Below, piece by piece: positions 52,136 to 62,302 of a stretch of DNA of 64,000 nt; position 1 is the stretch's first letter; every line of letters starts with the position of its first letter. Origin of the DNA: AP-15 sp963795485 (lineage in GTDB: Bacteria; Pseudomonadota; Alphaproteobacteria; ATCC43930; CGMCC-115725). The position numbers were made by a program, and so were the translations under genes. The notes under the pieces are model-generated. The model made no database searches. It was not told the DNA's origin and worked only from the letters and a program-made list of their open reading frames with translations. Where the stretch lies: assembly GCA_963795485.1 (NCBI GenBank), contig CAWCIL010000006.1, positions 806,001 to 870,000 on the forward strand, in the 5' to 3' direction.

Positions 52136-52948
52136 TCAGGGGTGGGTCGAGAATGCCTGGATCTGCGTCAGGACCCGGTCGAAGGGCTGGGTCAACACCC
52201 GGAAGTCGCCGCGGAACGGGTTGCTGAGCGCGATGATCAGGATCAGCACCAGCATTCCGGAAACCGCCAGTGCTGCGGACATGACCAGATGCATGACCAG
52301 GTTCGGAACGCCCAGCAACGCGGCGAAGGCGACCGTCAGAACGCCGCCGACGATGGTGACGATCCAGACGATTGACGGGACCGGGGTCTCGTCGGCGAGC
52401 AATCTCCGCTGTCTCGCGTCCCCCAGCCGCATCAGGGTCTGCGCAAACATCCCTTGCCGGTCGCCATCGGCCGTGGCCGAGGGGTTGAGACGGATCGCCA
52501 TCCGGTTCAGCTGTTGCAGATAGGCGGAACCCCGGTCGAGGCTCAGGCCTCGGGCTTGCGCCGGCCACTCGACCCGGATCACGGTATCGAGGTAGTCGAT
52601 TATGCCGTCGCGCATCGCCGATCTCTCGGGGTCGGGAAAACCGAGCGAGACATTGTAGAGATCGAGAACGGATTGCGCCTCCGCGTAGCTCGCGGCTTTC
52701 GCCAGGTTGAAGTGATCCCAGGCGAGCATGGCCACAAAGGCCAGCAGCACCGCGAAGGTCACGCCGATGACCGAGAAGATCGCCGCCGCCACGTCATTGT
52801 GTCGGCGCCGGAATTCGATTGGCAGAAATTGCCAGGCCAGCAGCGCGAGCAGCATCGCGCCGAGCGCCGACAGCCCGCTCAGCAGCAGCCCCACCGCCCA
52901 CAGCGGGTATTCGTAGACCATGCCGGGCTGCATCAGCATGTAAATCAT
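52136..52948 (-). CDS. DUF4239 (bestrophin-like) membrane protein
   Basis: A 270-residue inner-membrane protein with two N-terminal and two C-terminal membrane segments flanking a soluble middle. The N-terminal pair (AVGLLLSGLSALGAMLLALL; AAIFSVIGVTFAVLLAFVAM) with WDHFNLAKAASYAEAQSVLD and the C-terminal ALAVSGMLVLILIIALSNPF and FRGDFRV follow the DUF4239 layout, which is distantly related to bestrophin channels. Function is unknown. It is the last gene before the gabD duplication and lies 48 bp after the oxidoreductase gene on the same strand. Confidence 0.75.
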   Translation of the reverse strand: MIYMLMQPGMVYEYPLWAVGLLLSGLSALGAMLLALLAWQFLPIEFRRRHNDVAAAIFSVIGVTFAVLLAFVAMLAWDHFNLAKAASYAEAQSVLDLYNVSLGFPDPERSAMRDGIIDYLDTVIRVEWPAQARGLSLDRGSAYLQQLNRMAIRLNPSATADGDRQGMFAQTLMRLGDARQRRLLADETPVPSIVWIVTIVGGVLTVAFAALLGVPNLVMHLVMSAALAVSGMLVLILIIALSNPFRGDFRVLTQPFDRVLTQIQAFSTHP

Positions 52949-52996
52949 GCCACGGGCGCCTTTTGTGCCAATCGGGTGACGGGGAAGCAGAGCCCG

Positions 52997-53959
52997 TCAC
53001 AGATCCAATTCGAGGACTGCGGATTTGGCACGCGAGCAGCAGATCAGGACGTAGCGCTCGCGGTCTTTGGCCGAGAGGATCTGGTCGCGATGGTCGGGCT
53101 CGCCGGTCCCATATCGGGTCAGGCACGCGCCGCAATAGCCGAGCTCGCACGAGGCTTTGACCGGCAGGTCGTGACGGCGCAGCACGTCGATGATGGTTTC
53201 GCCGGGCGGGATCTCGTACTCGGCGCCGCTCTTGGCCAGCCTGATGCGGAACGGCAAGTCCTCCGCCAGGGGCTGCGGCGGGCGCGCGGCCGGGCCGGTG
53301 AAATATTCGCAATGCACGGTCCCCGCCGGCCAATGGGCCGCGGCAGCAGCGGCGGCGGCCATCATGCCGGCCGGGCCGCAGTAATAAAGATGGGTCCCGG
53401 GCGGCGCTTCACGCAACGCCGCGGCGATGTCGAGGCCCCGTGCCGGGTCGCCGCCATCATGATGAAAGCGGACGCGCCCCTGTGCCGCGAGCAGGTCGAG
53501 ATCCTCACGGAACGCGGTCGCCTCGGGCGAGCGGGTGCAGTAATGCACCAGGAAGTCGGCGCCGCGGCGGCGCAATTCGGCGATCATCGCCATGACCGGG
53601 GTGATGCCGATGCCGCCGGCGAGAAACAGGTGCCGCACCGCGTCCTCGGCCAGCGGAAAGTTGTTGCGCGGCAACGACACCTCGACCGGGTCGCCGACCC
53701 GCGCCGCCTCGTGCAATTGGCGCGAACCCTCTCCATCGCGCTCGCGCAATACCGCGATGCGGTAATGCCGGCGCTCGGCCGGGTCGCTGCACAGCGAGTA
53801 GTCTCGAAGCCGCCCGCCGCCCAGGTGTCCGCCGCCCAGCCGTACTGCGATGTGCGAACCCGCCGCAAAGCGCGGCAGGTCGCGCCCGCGCGGGTCGACG
53901 AACTCATAGCCGTTGATCGCTTCGGCAAGATAGGTGATCGAGCGGATGCGCAGCAGCAT
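52997..53959 (-). CDS. VanB-like FMN/2Fe-2S oxidoreductase
   Basis: A 320-residue phthalate-dioxygenase-reductase type protein that passes electrons from NAD(P)H to a Rieske oxygenase. The flavin domain has LRDYSLCSDPAERRHYRIAV, the NAD domain HLFLAGGIGITPVMAMIAEL and HLYYCGPAGMMAAA, and the C-terminal plant-type ferredoxin the cluster motif CELGYCGACLTRY with a fourth cysteine in LICCSRAKS. The start is taken at ATG 53959. The partner oxygenase (VanA-like) is not in the window. A cupin gene lies divergently 147 bp away. Confidence 0.88.
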   Translation of the reverse strand: MLLRIRSITYLAEAINGYEFVDPRGRDLPRFAAGSHIAVRLGGGHLGGGRLRDYSLCSDPAERRHYRIAVLRERDGEGSRQLHEAARVGDPVEVSLPRNNFPLAEDAVRHLFLAGGIGITPVMAMIAELRRRGADFLVHYCTRSPEATAFREDLDLLAAQGRVRFHHDGGDPARGLDIAAALREAPPGTHLYYCGPAGMMAAAAAAAAHWPAGTVHCEYFTGPAARPPQPLAEDLPFRIRLAKSGAEYEIPPGETIIDVLRRHDLPVKASCELGYCGACLTRYGTGEPDHRDQILSAKDRERYVLICCSRAKSAVLELDL

Positions 53960-54106
53960 GTCGGAGGTCTCCGCGCCGGAACTGGCGAATATGCGCGCGT
54001 CGCTCGCCGGGCGCATCCCCCGATCTTGCCGATCCCGGTCGGCTCGGGCAAAGATCTTCCGGCAGAAATTCGAACCAGCCCCCCGCCCAGTCGAAGGAGA
54101 CCGAGG

Positions 54107-54583
54107 ATGCCGCTCAAATTCCGCCGGGTCGTGACCGGCCACGACGCCAACGGACGCGCCGTCGTCCAGATCGACGAGATGGCGAAAAACCTGGCCTCGG
54201 CGCGGCCGGGCGCCACCGCGGGCGTGGTGTGGACAACCGAGGGCTTCCCGGTCGACAACAACGGCAGCGAGGACGAGGGGCGGCGCCGGACCGGCACTAC
54301 CCTGGCCAACGGCACGGTCTTTCGCATTCTCGAGCTGATGCCCGGCTCCTCTCCGCGCAACCACCGCACCGATTCGATCGACTACGCGGTGGTGATGTCG
54401 GGCGAGATCGACATGGAGCTCGACGATTCGAGCGTGCATCTGAAGGCCGGAGACGTGCTGGTGCAGCGCGGCACAATCCACAACTGGGTCAATCGCGGCA
54501 CCGAGCCCTGCGTGATCGCCTTTGTCCTGATCGCCGCCAACCCTGTGACCGCCGGCGGCAAGGTGCTGAACGCGCAGGGATAG
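54107..54583 (+). CDS. cupin-domain protein
   Basis: A 158-residue single-cupin protein. The core reads SSPRNHRTDSIDYAVVMSGE then IDMELDDSSVHLKAGDVLVQ and RGTIHNWVNRGTEPCVIAFV, in which the metal-binding residues of a typical cupin (H-x-H, E, H) are partly kept: H in RNHRTDSIDY and IHNW, E in SGEIDMEL. AAGGAGACCGAGG precedes ATG 54107. Members include isomerases, dioxygenases and ligand sensors. It is divergent from the reductase gene, so both may act on the same aromatic or hydroxy acid, which is inference. Confidence 0.8.
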   Translation: MPLKFRRVVTGHDANGRAVVQIDEMAKNLASARPGATAGVVWTTEGFPVDNNGSEDEGRRRTGTTLANGTVFRILELMPGSSPRNHRTDSIDYAVVMSGEIDMELDDSSVHLKAGDVLVQRGTIHNWVNRGTEPCVIAFVLIAANPVTAGGKVLNAQG

Positions 54584-54805
54584 ATCGCGAGCATGGAGCG
54601 GGCCGGGAGGCATGCTCCTCTCAGACAACAGGAAACCAGCCCGTTTCGGGCGATTTAGCGCCTCAACCCCGCTTTCAACCCCTTTTCGGCAATGATACTC
54701 CGGCTCGATGCGGGCAGCGGGAGAGGTTGCAGCTATCGTGTGCTAGCTTTGATCAGCAGGCGATGGGCGAGTGCCAAACCTGGGCGCGATCGGGGCCCGA
54801 CAGCC

Positions 54806-55273
54806 TCAACGGTGTGCGGCGCCCGCTTGTGCGATAGTCGCGACATCGGAAGCGGTGATCCGCGCCTCCAAGTCCTGCCGGATCGCGATTGTTGCCTCGT
54901 TGTAGCGCCATTCGATGTTCACGCATTGCGGTTCGAAGAGCGCGGGCGTGCTGCGGCCGTCGGCAGCTGGCCCGGCCATTGCGTAGCGCTCGCATACCAA
55001 TTCCGCCTCGAACAGCCTTGGGTCCTGCCGCGAGAAAATTTCTCGGGATATTTGCCGGAACGTTTCATTCGCCTCCGCGAATGCATCGCCGTTGCCGGTA
55101 GCCAGCCCGATGCGGGATTGCCTTTGCGCCGCCGCGTAATCGGCGACTTCCTCGAAGGTCGGCCCGGGCGGGGTCAGCTGGACCGCCACCGGATAACTTG
55201 GAGCGCAGGCGGCGAGCAGAGCGCAGACGACGGCGGGGCGGCCTATCGCCCTAATCACCAGGGGCTTGATCAT
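54806..55273 (-). CDS. putative lipoprotein of unknown function
   Basis: A 155-residue protein. From ATG 55273 (AAGG four bases upstream) it has a short hydrophobic signal ending in a lipobox-like cysteine, PAVVCALLAACAPSYPVAV. The mature part has a helical centre (FEEVADYAAAQRQSRIGLAT) and the end EARITASDVATIAQAGAAHR. I recognise no family. It is probably anchored in the outer or inner membrane facing the periplasm. It lies alone between the cupin gene and the trehalose operon. Confidence 0.6.
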   Translation of the reverse strand: MIKPLVIRAIGRPAVVCALLAACAPSYPVAVQLTPPGPTFEEVADYAAAQRQSRIGLATGNGDAFAEANETFRQISREIFSRQDPRLFEAELVCERYAMAGPAADGRSTPALFEPQCVNIEWRYNEATIAIRQDLEARITASDVATIAQAGAAHR

Positions 55274-55522
55274 CGGACCTTCTCTGGCTCGTCGCACTCG
55301 GCGCGGTCTCCCTATATCACCGGATCATGACGCTCGTTACCGAAGACGATTGGGTTGCTGGCGCGGCCGAGCGCCGATGGCTTCCGGATAGAAAACCAAT
55401 CGGTTGTAAGTGGAGCGGGCGGGGAGGCATGGGCCCCGCCTCCCCCGCCGACCCCCTGGGCCGGCCGCGAGGGTAACCCGGGATCCCGCGGCTCGTACCC
55501 AAGCTCATGTTGACAGGACTAT

Positions 55523-55541
55523 AGCCGGTTTCCTCCCGGCT
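55523..55541 (-). terminator. hairpin after treY
   Basis: AGCCGG and CCGGCT form a 6-bp stem with a 7-base loop about 15 bases beyond the treY stop. There is no T-run, so at most this is a weak or Rho-assisted end for the glgX-treZ-malQ-treY operon. Confidence 0.35.
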
Positions 55542-55555
55542 GTAGACAGGCTCGA

Positions 55556-58321
55556 TCAACTTTCCCCGGCGGTGTCGTCGCCGATCAGGACGGAGACCGG
55601 GAAGCTAGCGAACAGCTCGGCAGCCGCAACCCGGTCCTGACGGTCGAGGCGGCGTCCGGTAAAGATGTCTCGCCAACCCGCACCCCGCGGCAGAACGATC
55701 TCCGCCTCGCCCCAATCGGCCGCCTCGCTGCCGCCAAAGAGCTGATGCACCAGGCGCGGCACGACGACGACGAGCACGCTGCCGGCATGGCCGCGCGAGA
55801 AGGCGCAGAGATGGCTGCTGCGGTCACCGGCGCAGTCGAGCGGCTGATAGTCGCCCGCGGCGAAGAGCGATGGACGGGTGACGCGCAGCGCCAATAGACA
55901 ACGGGTTGCGAACAGCTTTTCGCGACCGTCCTGCCAGTCCGGAGCGAGGTCGCCCGGCCGCGCCGCCTCGGTCGTTTCGAGCAAAGCCCGCCGCTCCTGC
56001 CAATCGACCGGCCGGCGGTTGTCGGGGTCGACAAGGCTGAAATCCCATAATTCGCCGCCCTGGTAGATGTCGGGCACGCCGGGCACCGTCAGCTTCAGCA
56101 CCAGCTGCGAGAGCGAGGTTATTGCGCCCTCGCGGGCGATGGCGGCGAGAAACCCGTGGAACTCCGCGAGAAACGGATTGGGCCGAGACGCGTCGAGCAC
56201 GCCGCGGACAAAGCGCTGCAATGCCGCCTCGTATTCGGCGTTCGGGTTGCTCCAGCTCGATTCGAGCTTTCTCTCCCGGACCGCCTTGACCAGGTAGGCC
56301 TCCATCCGCTCGGCGAGGCGGTCGACCCCGGCGGCGTCGCTGGGGGTCAGGGCAGGGGGCCAGGCTCCGAACAGCGCCTGGTAGAACAGGTACTCGACAT
56401 TGCGATTGGGCACGCTCTCGCCGTCGATTTGGGAGCGGCGCGAGCGATTGAGGCGCAGCCACTGGAACACCCGGCGGCCCCATTCGCGCGGCATCTCGGA
56501 CAAGAGTGCCAACCGGGCGCGCGCATCCTCGCCGCGCTTCGTATCATGCGTCGCGGTCGTCACCATCGCCTGCGGCCACTGCCGGGCGCGCTGCTGCGCC
56601 AAATGGTGAAAGGCCGCGACCGACATGCCAAAGCGCCGCGGGTCGCCGCCGACCTCGTTCAACGCCAACAGCCGCACGTAGCGATAAAAGGCGGTGTCCT
56701 CGGCGGCCTTGGCCATGACCGGCCCGGTCAGCTGCTGAAAATGCATCGCCGCGTAGAGCGCGCCGCCGGGGCTCGGGTCGCGCTCCGGTTCGGCGGCCTC
56801 GCCGGTCAGAACCGTCCGGAGAAAGTCGAAAATGCTGGTTTCGGCGCCGCGCCAGCGCTTGCGCGCCTGTCCGATCGCCCAGTCGATATAGCGGAAATCA
56901 TCGGCGCCGGCGCCGCGCGGCGAGACGTAGGTGCGATAGACCGGAAACGCTGCGACCACCTCTTCGAGGGCGGCCAGCACGCCGTTCAAGGTGAAGTCGC
57001 GGGTGCGCCGGTCGCGCATCGCCAACTGGTGGAACTCGCGTGCGATCACATTCATTTCGCTGGCGAGATTGACCTGCATGATACGCTTTTTGCAGGCGTA
57101 GAGAACGTCGTCGAAGCTCTCGTCGCGCGGCGCGAACCGGCGATAGAGCCGGTTCATCGCAGCCTCGCCCTCGGGATCGACAAAAAGCGCCAGCACCTGG
57201 TTGACGAAATCGTAGCCGGTGGTGCCGGCGACCGGCCAATCCGGCAGAATTTCGTAGCGCGCCAAAATTTTTTCGACGAGCACGTAAAGCGGTGCGTCGG
57301 CACGCTGCTGCAGCCGCTCGCAATAGGCTTGCGGATCGAACAGCCCGTCGATGTGGTCGATGCGCAGCCCGTGCAGCTGGCCTTGCTCGATCAGGCCGAA
57401 CATCAGACGATGGGTCTGCTCGAATAGCTCCGGCAGCTCCATCCGCAGCCCGGCGAGGTCGTTGATATTGAAAAAGCGGCGATAGTTGATCTCCTCGGCG
57501 GCGACCCGCCAGTCGGCGATCCGATAGGATTGGGCTTCGAGCAGCTGGTGCAGTGGGGCAAAGCTGTCCGGGTCGCCGGGCCGCCCGGCGAAATGTTGTA
57601 GCGCCGTCTCGATCGCGCCGGCGACGCCGGGATCGCCGGCACGCTCGGCCAAGAGGCGCTTCAGCTCGGCCGCGCGTTCGCGCGCCGCCGCCGAGGGCAG
57701 GGCGCCGAGCGCCGCGAAGCTCACGGCTAAGCCGGAGAGCAATCCTTCGCCCGCGAAGATCGTCGGATAGGAGTGCGGCGAGATCGGAAAGCGGTGATCG
57801 AAATACCACGCGCTGAAACTGCCTTCATCGCGATCGAAACGCAGCGCGATCTCGCCTTTTTCGAGGACGACCCCGTATTGCTCGCCCAATACCGGGAGCA
57901 GCACGCGACCTTCGAGGTCGGCGCGAAGGGGATGCCAGTTGATGTCGAAAAAATGGGCGAACGGCGAATTGCGGCCCCATTCCAGAACATCGCGCCACCA
58001 GGCGTTGTCGGCGCCGATGCCCATATGGTTCGGCACGAAATCGACGATCAGGCCCATGCCGTGCGCCCGCAAGACCGCGCTCAGCGCCTGGAAATCCTGG
58101 TCGCCGCCAATTTCCGGGTTGAGCCGGTTGTGATCGATGATGTCGTACCCGTGGGTCGAGCCGGGCCGCGCCTCGGTGATCGGGGAGGCGTAGAGGTGGC
58201 TGACCCCCAATGCAGCGAGATAGGGCACCACGGCCGTTGCGTTGCGGAAGGTGAAATCGCGGTGAAACTGCAGCCGATAGGTAGCCCGGATCGGCGTGCC
58301 GTTCTCGGGCCGGCCGCTCAC
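55556..58321 (-). CDS. treY: maltooligosyl trehalose synthase TreY
   Basis: A 921-residue GH13 enzyme that turns the reducing end of a maltodextrin into a trehalose unit. The N-terminus PIRATYRLQFHRDFTFRNAT and VPYLAALGVSHLYASPITEA, followed by GSTHGYDIIDHNRLNPEIGG, are diagnostic; later motifs include MGLIVDFVPNHMGIGADNAW, LHGLRIDHIDGLFDPQAYCE and TVPGVPDIYQGGELWDF-like VPGVPDIYQGGELWDFSLVD. Start GTG 58321 overlaps the malQ stop as GTGA; longer readings upstream are malQ shadow. It is the last gene of the glycogen-to-trehalose operon. Confidence 0.95.
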   Translation of the reverse strand: MSGRPENGTPIRATYRLQFHRDFTFRNATAVVPYLAALGVSHLYASPITEARPGSTHGYDIIDHNRLNPEIGGDQDFQALSAVLRAHGMGLIVDFVPNHMGIGADNAWWRDVLEWGRNSPFAHFFDINWHPLRADLEGRVLLPVLGEQYGVVLEKGEIALRFDRDEGSFSAWYFDHRFPISPHSYPTIFAGEGLLSGLAVSFAALGALPSAAARERAAELKRLLAERAGDPGVAGAIETALQHFAGRPGDPDSFAPLHQLLEAQSYRIADWRVAAEEINYRRFFNINDLAGLRMELPELFEQTHRLMFGLIEQGQLHGLRIDHIDGLFDPQAYCERLQQRADAPLYVLVEKILARYEILPDWPVAGTTGYDFVNQVLALFVDPEGEAAMNRLYRRFAPRDESFDDVLYACKKRIMQVNLASEMNVIAREFHQLAMRDRRTRDFTLNGVLAALEEVVAAFPVYRTYVSPRGAGADDFRYIDWAIGQARKRWRGAETSIFDFLRTVLTGEAAEPERDPSPGGALYAAMHFQQLTGPVMAKAAEDTAFYRYVRLLALNEVGGDPRRFGMSVAAFHHLAQQRARQWPQAMVTTATHDTKRGEDARARLALLSEMPREWGRRVFQWLRLNRSRRSQIDGESVPNRNVEYLFYQALFGAWPPALTPSDAAGVDRLAERMEAYLVKAVRERKLESSWSNPNAEYEAALQRFVRGVLDASRPNPFLAEFHGFLAAIAREGAITSLSQLVLKLTVPGVPDIYQGGELWDFSLVDPDNRRPVDWQERRALLETTEAARPGDLAPDWQDGREKLFATRCLLALRVTRPSLFAAGDYQPLDCAGDRSSHLCAFSRGHAGSVLVVVVPRLVHQLFGGSEAADWGEAEIVLPRGAGWRDIFTGRRLDRQDRVAAAELFASFPVSVLIGDDTAGES

Positions 58322-60492
58322 GGGCCGGCCCGGCGTCGGCGCGCCGCCTCGATCAGCGCCGCGGTCCGGCGCAGGTCGGGGCCGTCGACGATTTCCTCGA
58401 GGGTGCAGCTGAGGCGGCGGCGCCAATTGGGGTGCTGGTTGCTCGTGCCCGGCAGGTTCGCCTGCTCGCTTTCGCCGATCACGTCTTCGAGCTGGACCAG
58501 CATCAGCCGTGCACGCGAATGAGCGAGATAGCGCTGGATTGCGTCTCCGAGCTCGGGGAAATAGCTGGGCTCGCCGGTTTCCGAAAGAAACTTGCCGAGC
58601 TCATCCGCCCGCAACAATCCCTCGCCGACTAGCGCGTCGAGCAACAGGCGGCGATCGCGGCGGCGCTCGGCCGCCTCGACATCCGGGTCGGGACAGAGAC
58701 CGAGCTGCCGGCGCCAGGCGAGATCGCGGCCGAGCCAGAACCCCTCGAGGGTGGCGAGGTCGTGCGTCGCCGCCGTCGCGGCCGCCAGCGGCGGGTATTC
58801 GGATGGCCGCACAAGAGCGCCGTTCCGGTGCCGCTCGAACCCCATCACCCGATAGGACAACATATTGGCGCTGCGCATCGTCTCGCGAAAGCCTTGCGGC
58901 ACCGTGCCCAGATCCTCGCCGACGACGGCGCAGCCGTGGCGGGAACTCTCCAGGGCAACGAGCCGCAGAAGATCGTCGAACGGATAATTCACATAGCAGC
59001 CGGCGGTCGGATCCATCCCGCTTGGGATCCAATAGAGCCGGTTCAGCGCCATCACATGGTCGAACCGCAGAACTCCGGCATGCTGCATATTGGCGCGCAG
59101 GCAGGCGATGAACGGGGCAAAGCCCTGCTGACGCAGCACCAGCGGATTGATCGGGGCGAGGCCCCAATTCTGCCCGAACCGGCTCAGCACGTCGGGGGGG
59201 GCCCCGATCGAGGCGTGCGGCACCACCAGCTCCTGATCGGCCCAGGCCTCGGCCCCGTTCGGATCGGCGCCCACCGCAAGATCGCGATAGAGGCCCAGCG
59301 ACAGCCCCGACTGGCGCCCCGACTGGGCCGCAGCGGCGAGCTGCCGCTCCGCCTCCCATTGTAGAAACTCGAAGAACTCGACCCGGTCGCGATGCGCGGC
59401 GGCGAACTCGGCGGTTTCGGGCGAGCGCGGATTGCGAAGCGACGCCGGCCAGTTTCGCCATGAGAACCCGAGATGCTCGCGGCAGAAATGCTCGTGCAGC
59501 GTCTCGAAGACGGCAAAATCGACGAGCGTCTGTCCGCCATCCTGCTGAAATCCGCGAAAGCTGTGGCCGAGCGCGGTCCGGGCAGTTTTGCCGTCGCCGA
59601 GATCGAGGCTTTGAAAGCGGCGCCACAATGCCTCCATGACCGGCCGCTTGCAGGCGGCGACCGCGCCGTAGTCGATCAGCGCGGCCGAGCGCGCGGCCCA
59701 TCGCGTGGCGCCGAACGGTTCGCTCTCGAGCAAACTCTGCACGGTTGCATCCTCGGCGAAGCCGGGGACGGCCGTCGGGTCGATGTAGAGATAATCGAGG
59801 CGGGTCCGGCTCGATGGCGAATAGGGACTGAGGTGCAAAGGCTCGGCCGCGAACCGGGCGTGCAAAGGATTGACGCCGAGCACCGCGGCGCCACCGCCTC
59901 CGGCGCTCTGGGCGAGAGCGGCGAGATCGCTGAAATCGCCTATTCCCCAATTGTGCCCGCTGCGCAGCCCATAGAGCTGGCAGGTCAGGCCCCAGCTGCG
60001 CGCCCCGGGTCCCAGTTGCGTCGGCAGATGGCAACGGGCGGGGGCTACGGTCAGGTTGAGCTGCACCGCGATGCCGCCGGCCTCGACCGCCAGCCGATGA
60101 TATCCGGGCGGCAATCCGGGCGGCAGCGGAACGGCGGCCCGGCCGCCCTCGACTGCGAGTGTGATCGCCATCCGTCCGGAGCGCTCCCCGCCGTCTTCGA
60201 GGCGGCAGATCCACACGATTTCGCGGGCTCGCGCGGGCGTCCGCAGCACGAGCTTGGGGGACGGCTCTTCGGCGTGGACGAGATAGGTCGGGCTGAGTCC
60301 CAACGGCGCCGCGCGCTCGCGCTCTTGCAGCTCGGCTGCCGCCTGCGTCGGGTCGGTCGGCAAGCCGAATGCGCCGATCACTGCGAGCAGGGCCTCGTCC
60401 GCGGCCTCGCGGGGCTGGCCGAGCGCATCGGTGTAATGCGTTTGGATGCCGACGAGCCCGGCCAGGCGGACTAGCGCGGCGCGGTCGATCAT
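58318..60492 (-). CDS. malQ: 4-alpha-glucanotransferase MalQ
   Basis: A 724-residue GH77 amylomaltase that moves maltodextrin segments between acceptors, here feeding suitable chains to TreY. Motifs: SWGLTCQLYGLRSGHNWGIG, LGVNPLHARFAAEPLHLSPY, GVLRFDHVMALNRLYWIPSG and the catalytic-acid region AVVGEDLGTVPQGFRETM. The N-terminal about 150 residues are a beta-rich carbohydrate-binding extension, as in long-form bacterial MalQ. ATG 60492 begins one base after the treZ stop (TGACATG). It lies between treZ and treY, overlapping treY by four bases. Confidence 0.95.
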   Translation of the reverse strand: MIDRAALVRLAGLVGIQTHYTDALGQPREAADEALLAVIGAFGLPTDPTQAAAELQERERAAPLGLSPTYLVHAEEPSPKLVLRTPARAREIVWICRLEDGGERSGRMAITLAVEGGRAAVPLPPGLPPGYHRLAVEAGGIAVQLNLTVAPARCHLPTQLGPGARSWGLTCQLYGLRSGHNWGIGDFSDLAALAQSAGGGGAAVLGVNPLHARFAAEPLHLSPYSPSSRTRLDYLYIDPTAVPGFAEDATVQSLLESEPFGATRWAARSAALIDYGAVAACKRPVMEALWRRFQSLDLGDGKTARTALGHSFRGFQQDGGQTLVDFAVFETLHEHFCREHLGFSWRNWPASLRNPRSPETAEFAAAHRDRVEFFEFLQWEAERQLAAAAQSGRQSGLSLGLYRDLAVGADPNGAEAWADQELVVPHASIGAPPDVLSRFGQNWGLAPINPLVLRQQGFAPFIACLRANMQHAGVLRFDHVMALNRLYWIPSGMDPTAGCYVNYPFDDLLRLVALESSRHGCAVVGEDLGTVPQGFRETMRSANMLSYRVMGFERHRNGALVRPSEYPPLAAATAATHDLATLEGFWLGRDLAWRRQLGLCPDPDVEAAERRRDRRLLLDALVGEGLLRADELGKFLSETGEPSYFPELGDAIQRYLAHSRARLMLVQLEDVIGESEQANLPGTSNQHPNWRRRLSCTLEEIVDGPDLRRTAALIEAARRRRAGP

Positions 60493-60493
60493 G

Positions 60494-62285
60494 TCAGGGC
60501 GCGGCTGGTGGCAGCAGAAAGAAGCTGGCATTGACCGGCGCTCCGGGTGCTGCCGACGAGTAAAGCATAGTTCCCGCGCTCGCTTCCGGCGGGGCCGGCA
60601 TCGCGCCGCCGGAGAAATTCGCCGCGAGCAGCAGCCGCGAGCGGTCGCCGAGCTGCCACTCGACCACGAGCGATCCCGGCCCCGACACCCGGTAGCGGCC
60701 GGCGAAGGACGGCATCCCGGCGAGCCGCGGCACGATCTCGCGCTGCCGGATCTCGATCAGGCCGCGGTAGCGGGCGAGCCAGCCGGCATGCTCCGGCTGC
60801 GCCGCCTCGGCCCAGTGGAGCCGCGACATCGCGAATGTGCTCTCGGCCGTCGGGTCGGGAATGCGCTCGCGCGCGGTCTCGTCACGGAACTCGGGAAATT
60901 GCGCAAATTCGCGCCGGCGGCCGTCGCGCACCGCTTGGGCGAGACCGGGCTCGAAATCGCAGAAGAACGCAAAAGGACGCTGGCTCGCCCACTCCTCGCC
61001 CATGAACAGCAGCGGAATCTGCGGCGACAGCAGCACGATGGCGATGCCGGCATGCAAGGCCGGTTCGGCGGCGCGCGCCGCAAGCCGCGTGCCCATCGGG
61101 TGATTGCCGATCTGATCATGATTCTGCAGAAAGGCGACAAAGGCTGTGGCCGGCAATTCGGCCGAGGCTTCGCCGCGCGGCTTGCCCTCGCGAAGCGGCG
61201 ACGGCTCGCCCTGATAGGCAAAGCCTTCGGCCAGGGTGCGGCCGAGATGGCGGGCCGGCTCGTCCGCATAGTCGCCGTAATACCCGGAGTTTTCGCCGGT
61301 GATCAGCACATGGAGGGCGTGGTGCAGGTCATCGTTCCACTGGGCGCTGAAACGCTCGATCCGGCCGCCGTTCCGCCGCAGGCGGCGAGCCTCGTTGCGG
61401 TCGTTTTCGAGGACGAGATGAACCGGGCGAGCGGTTATCTGCCGTCGGACGGTGTCGCCGATCTCGTCGATGATGTTGGGTATGGTCTCGTCGAAAATGG
61501 CGTGGACCGCGTCGAAACGCAGTCCGTCGAAATGGTACTCTTCGAGCCAAAAGAGCGCGTTCTGGACGAAAAAATCCCGTACTGGCCGGCTGCGCGGTCC
61601 GGCGAAGTCGAGTGCCGCACCCCAGGGCGTGTGGTGCCGTTCGGTAAAGAAATCGGCTGCCACAGCCGGCAGATAGTTCCCCTCCGGTCCGAAATGATTA
61701 TAGACGACGTCGAGCAGCACCGCCAAGCCGCGGGCGTGGCAGGCTTCGACCAGCGATTTCAGCGCCTCCGGCCGGCCATAGCGCGAGGACGGGGCGTAAG
61801 GGAAGGCCCCGTCATATCCCCAGTTGCGCTCACCGGGAAATTCGGCGATCGGCATCAGCTCGACCGCGGTCACGCCGAGCCGGCACAGATGATCGAGATG
61901 GCGCGCCGCACCGCCGAAATCGCCGGTCTCGGAAAAGGCCCCGAGATGCAGCTCGTAAAGGACGATCTCTTCCCAAGGGCGGCCGCGCCAGCGGTCGTCG
62001 CTCCAGTCAAAGGCCGTGGGATCGACCACCTCGCTCGGCCCGTGCACTCCGTCGGGCTGAGAGCGCGAGGCGGGGTCGGGAAACGGCTTGCCGTCGACGA
62101 CGTAGCGATAGCGCGTGCCCGGCCGCGCGAGCTCAGTCGTTGAGGCAAACCAGCCTGCGGGTTCGCGGTTCATCGCCGCGAGTGTCGGGCTCGGGCCTTC
62201 GATTTGCAGCGACACGGCTTCGGCGCGCGGCGCCCACAGGCGAAAGCGGACCCCATCGGCGGCGGTTTCGGCGCCGAACGGCAGC

Positions 62286-62302
<17 letters not shown>
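60494..62302 (-). CDS. treZ: maltooligosyl trehalose trehalohydrolase TreZ
   Basis: A 602-residue GH13 enzyme that releases trehalose from maltooligosyltrehalose made by TreY. It starts MRRRHELPFGAETAADGVRF with the N-terminal domain FRLWAPRAEAVSLQIEG, then YELHLGAFSETGDFGGAARH, AVLLDVVYNHFGPEGNYLPA, the nucleophile region HFDGLRFDAVHAIFDETIPN and VAFLQNHDQIGNHPMGTRLA. GGAGG precedes ATG 62302 by six bases, inside the end of glgX (17-bp overlap). Cytoplasmic. It is followed by malQ. Confidence 0.96.
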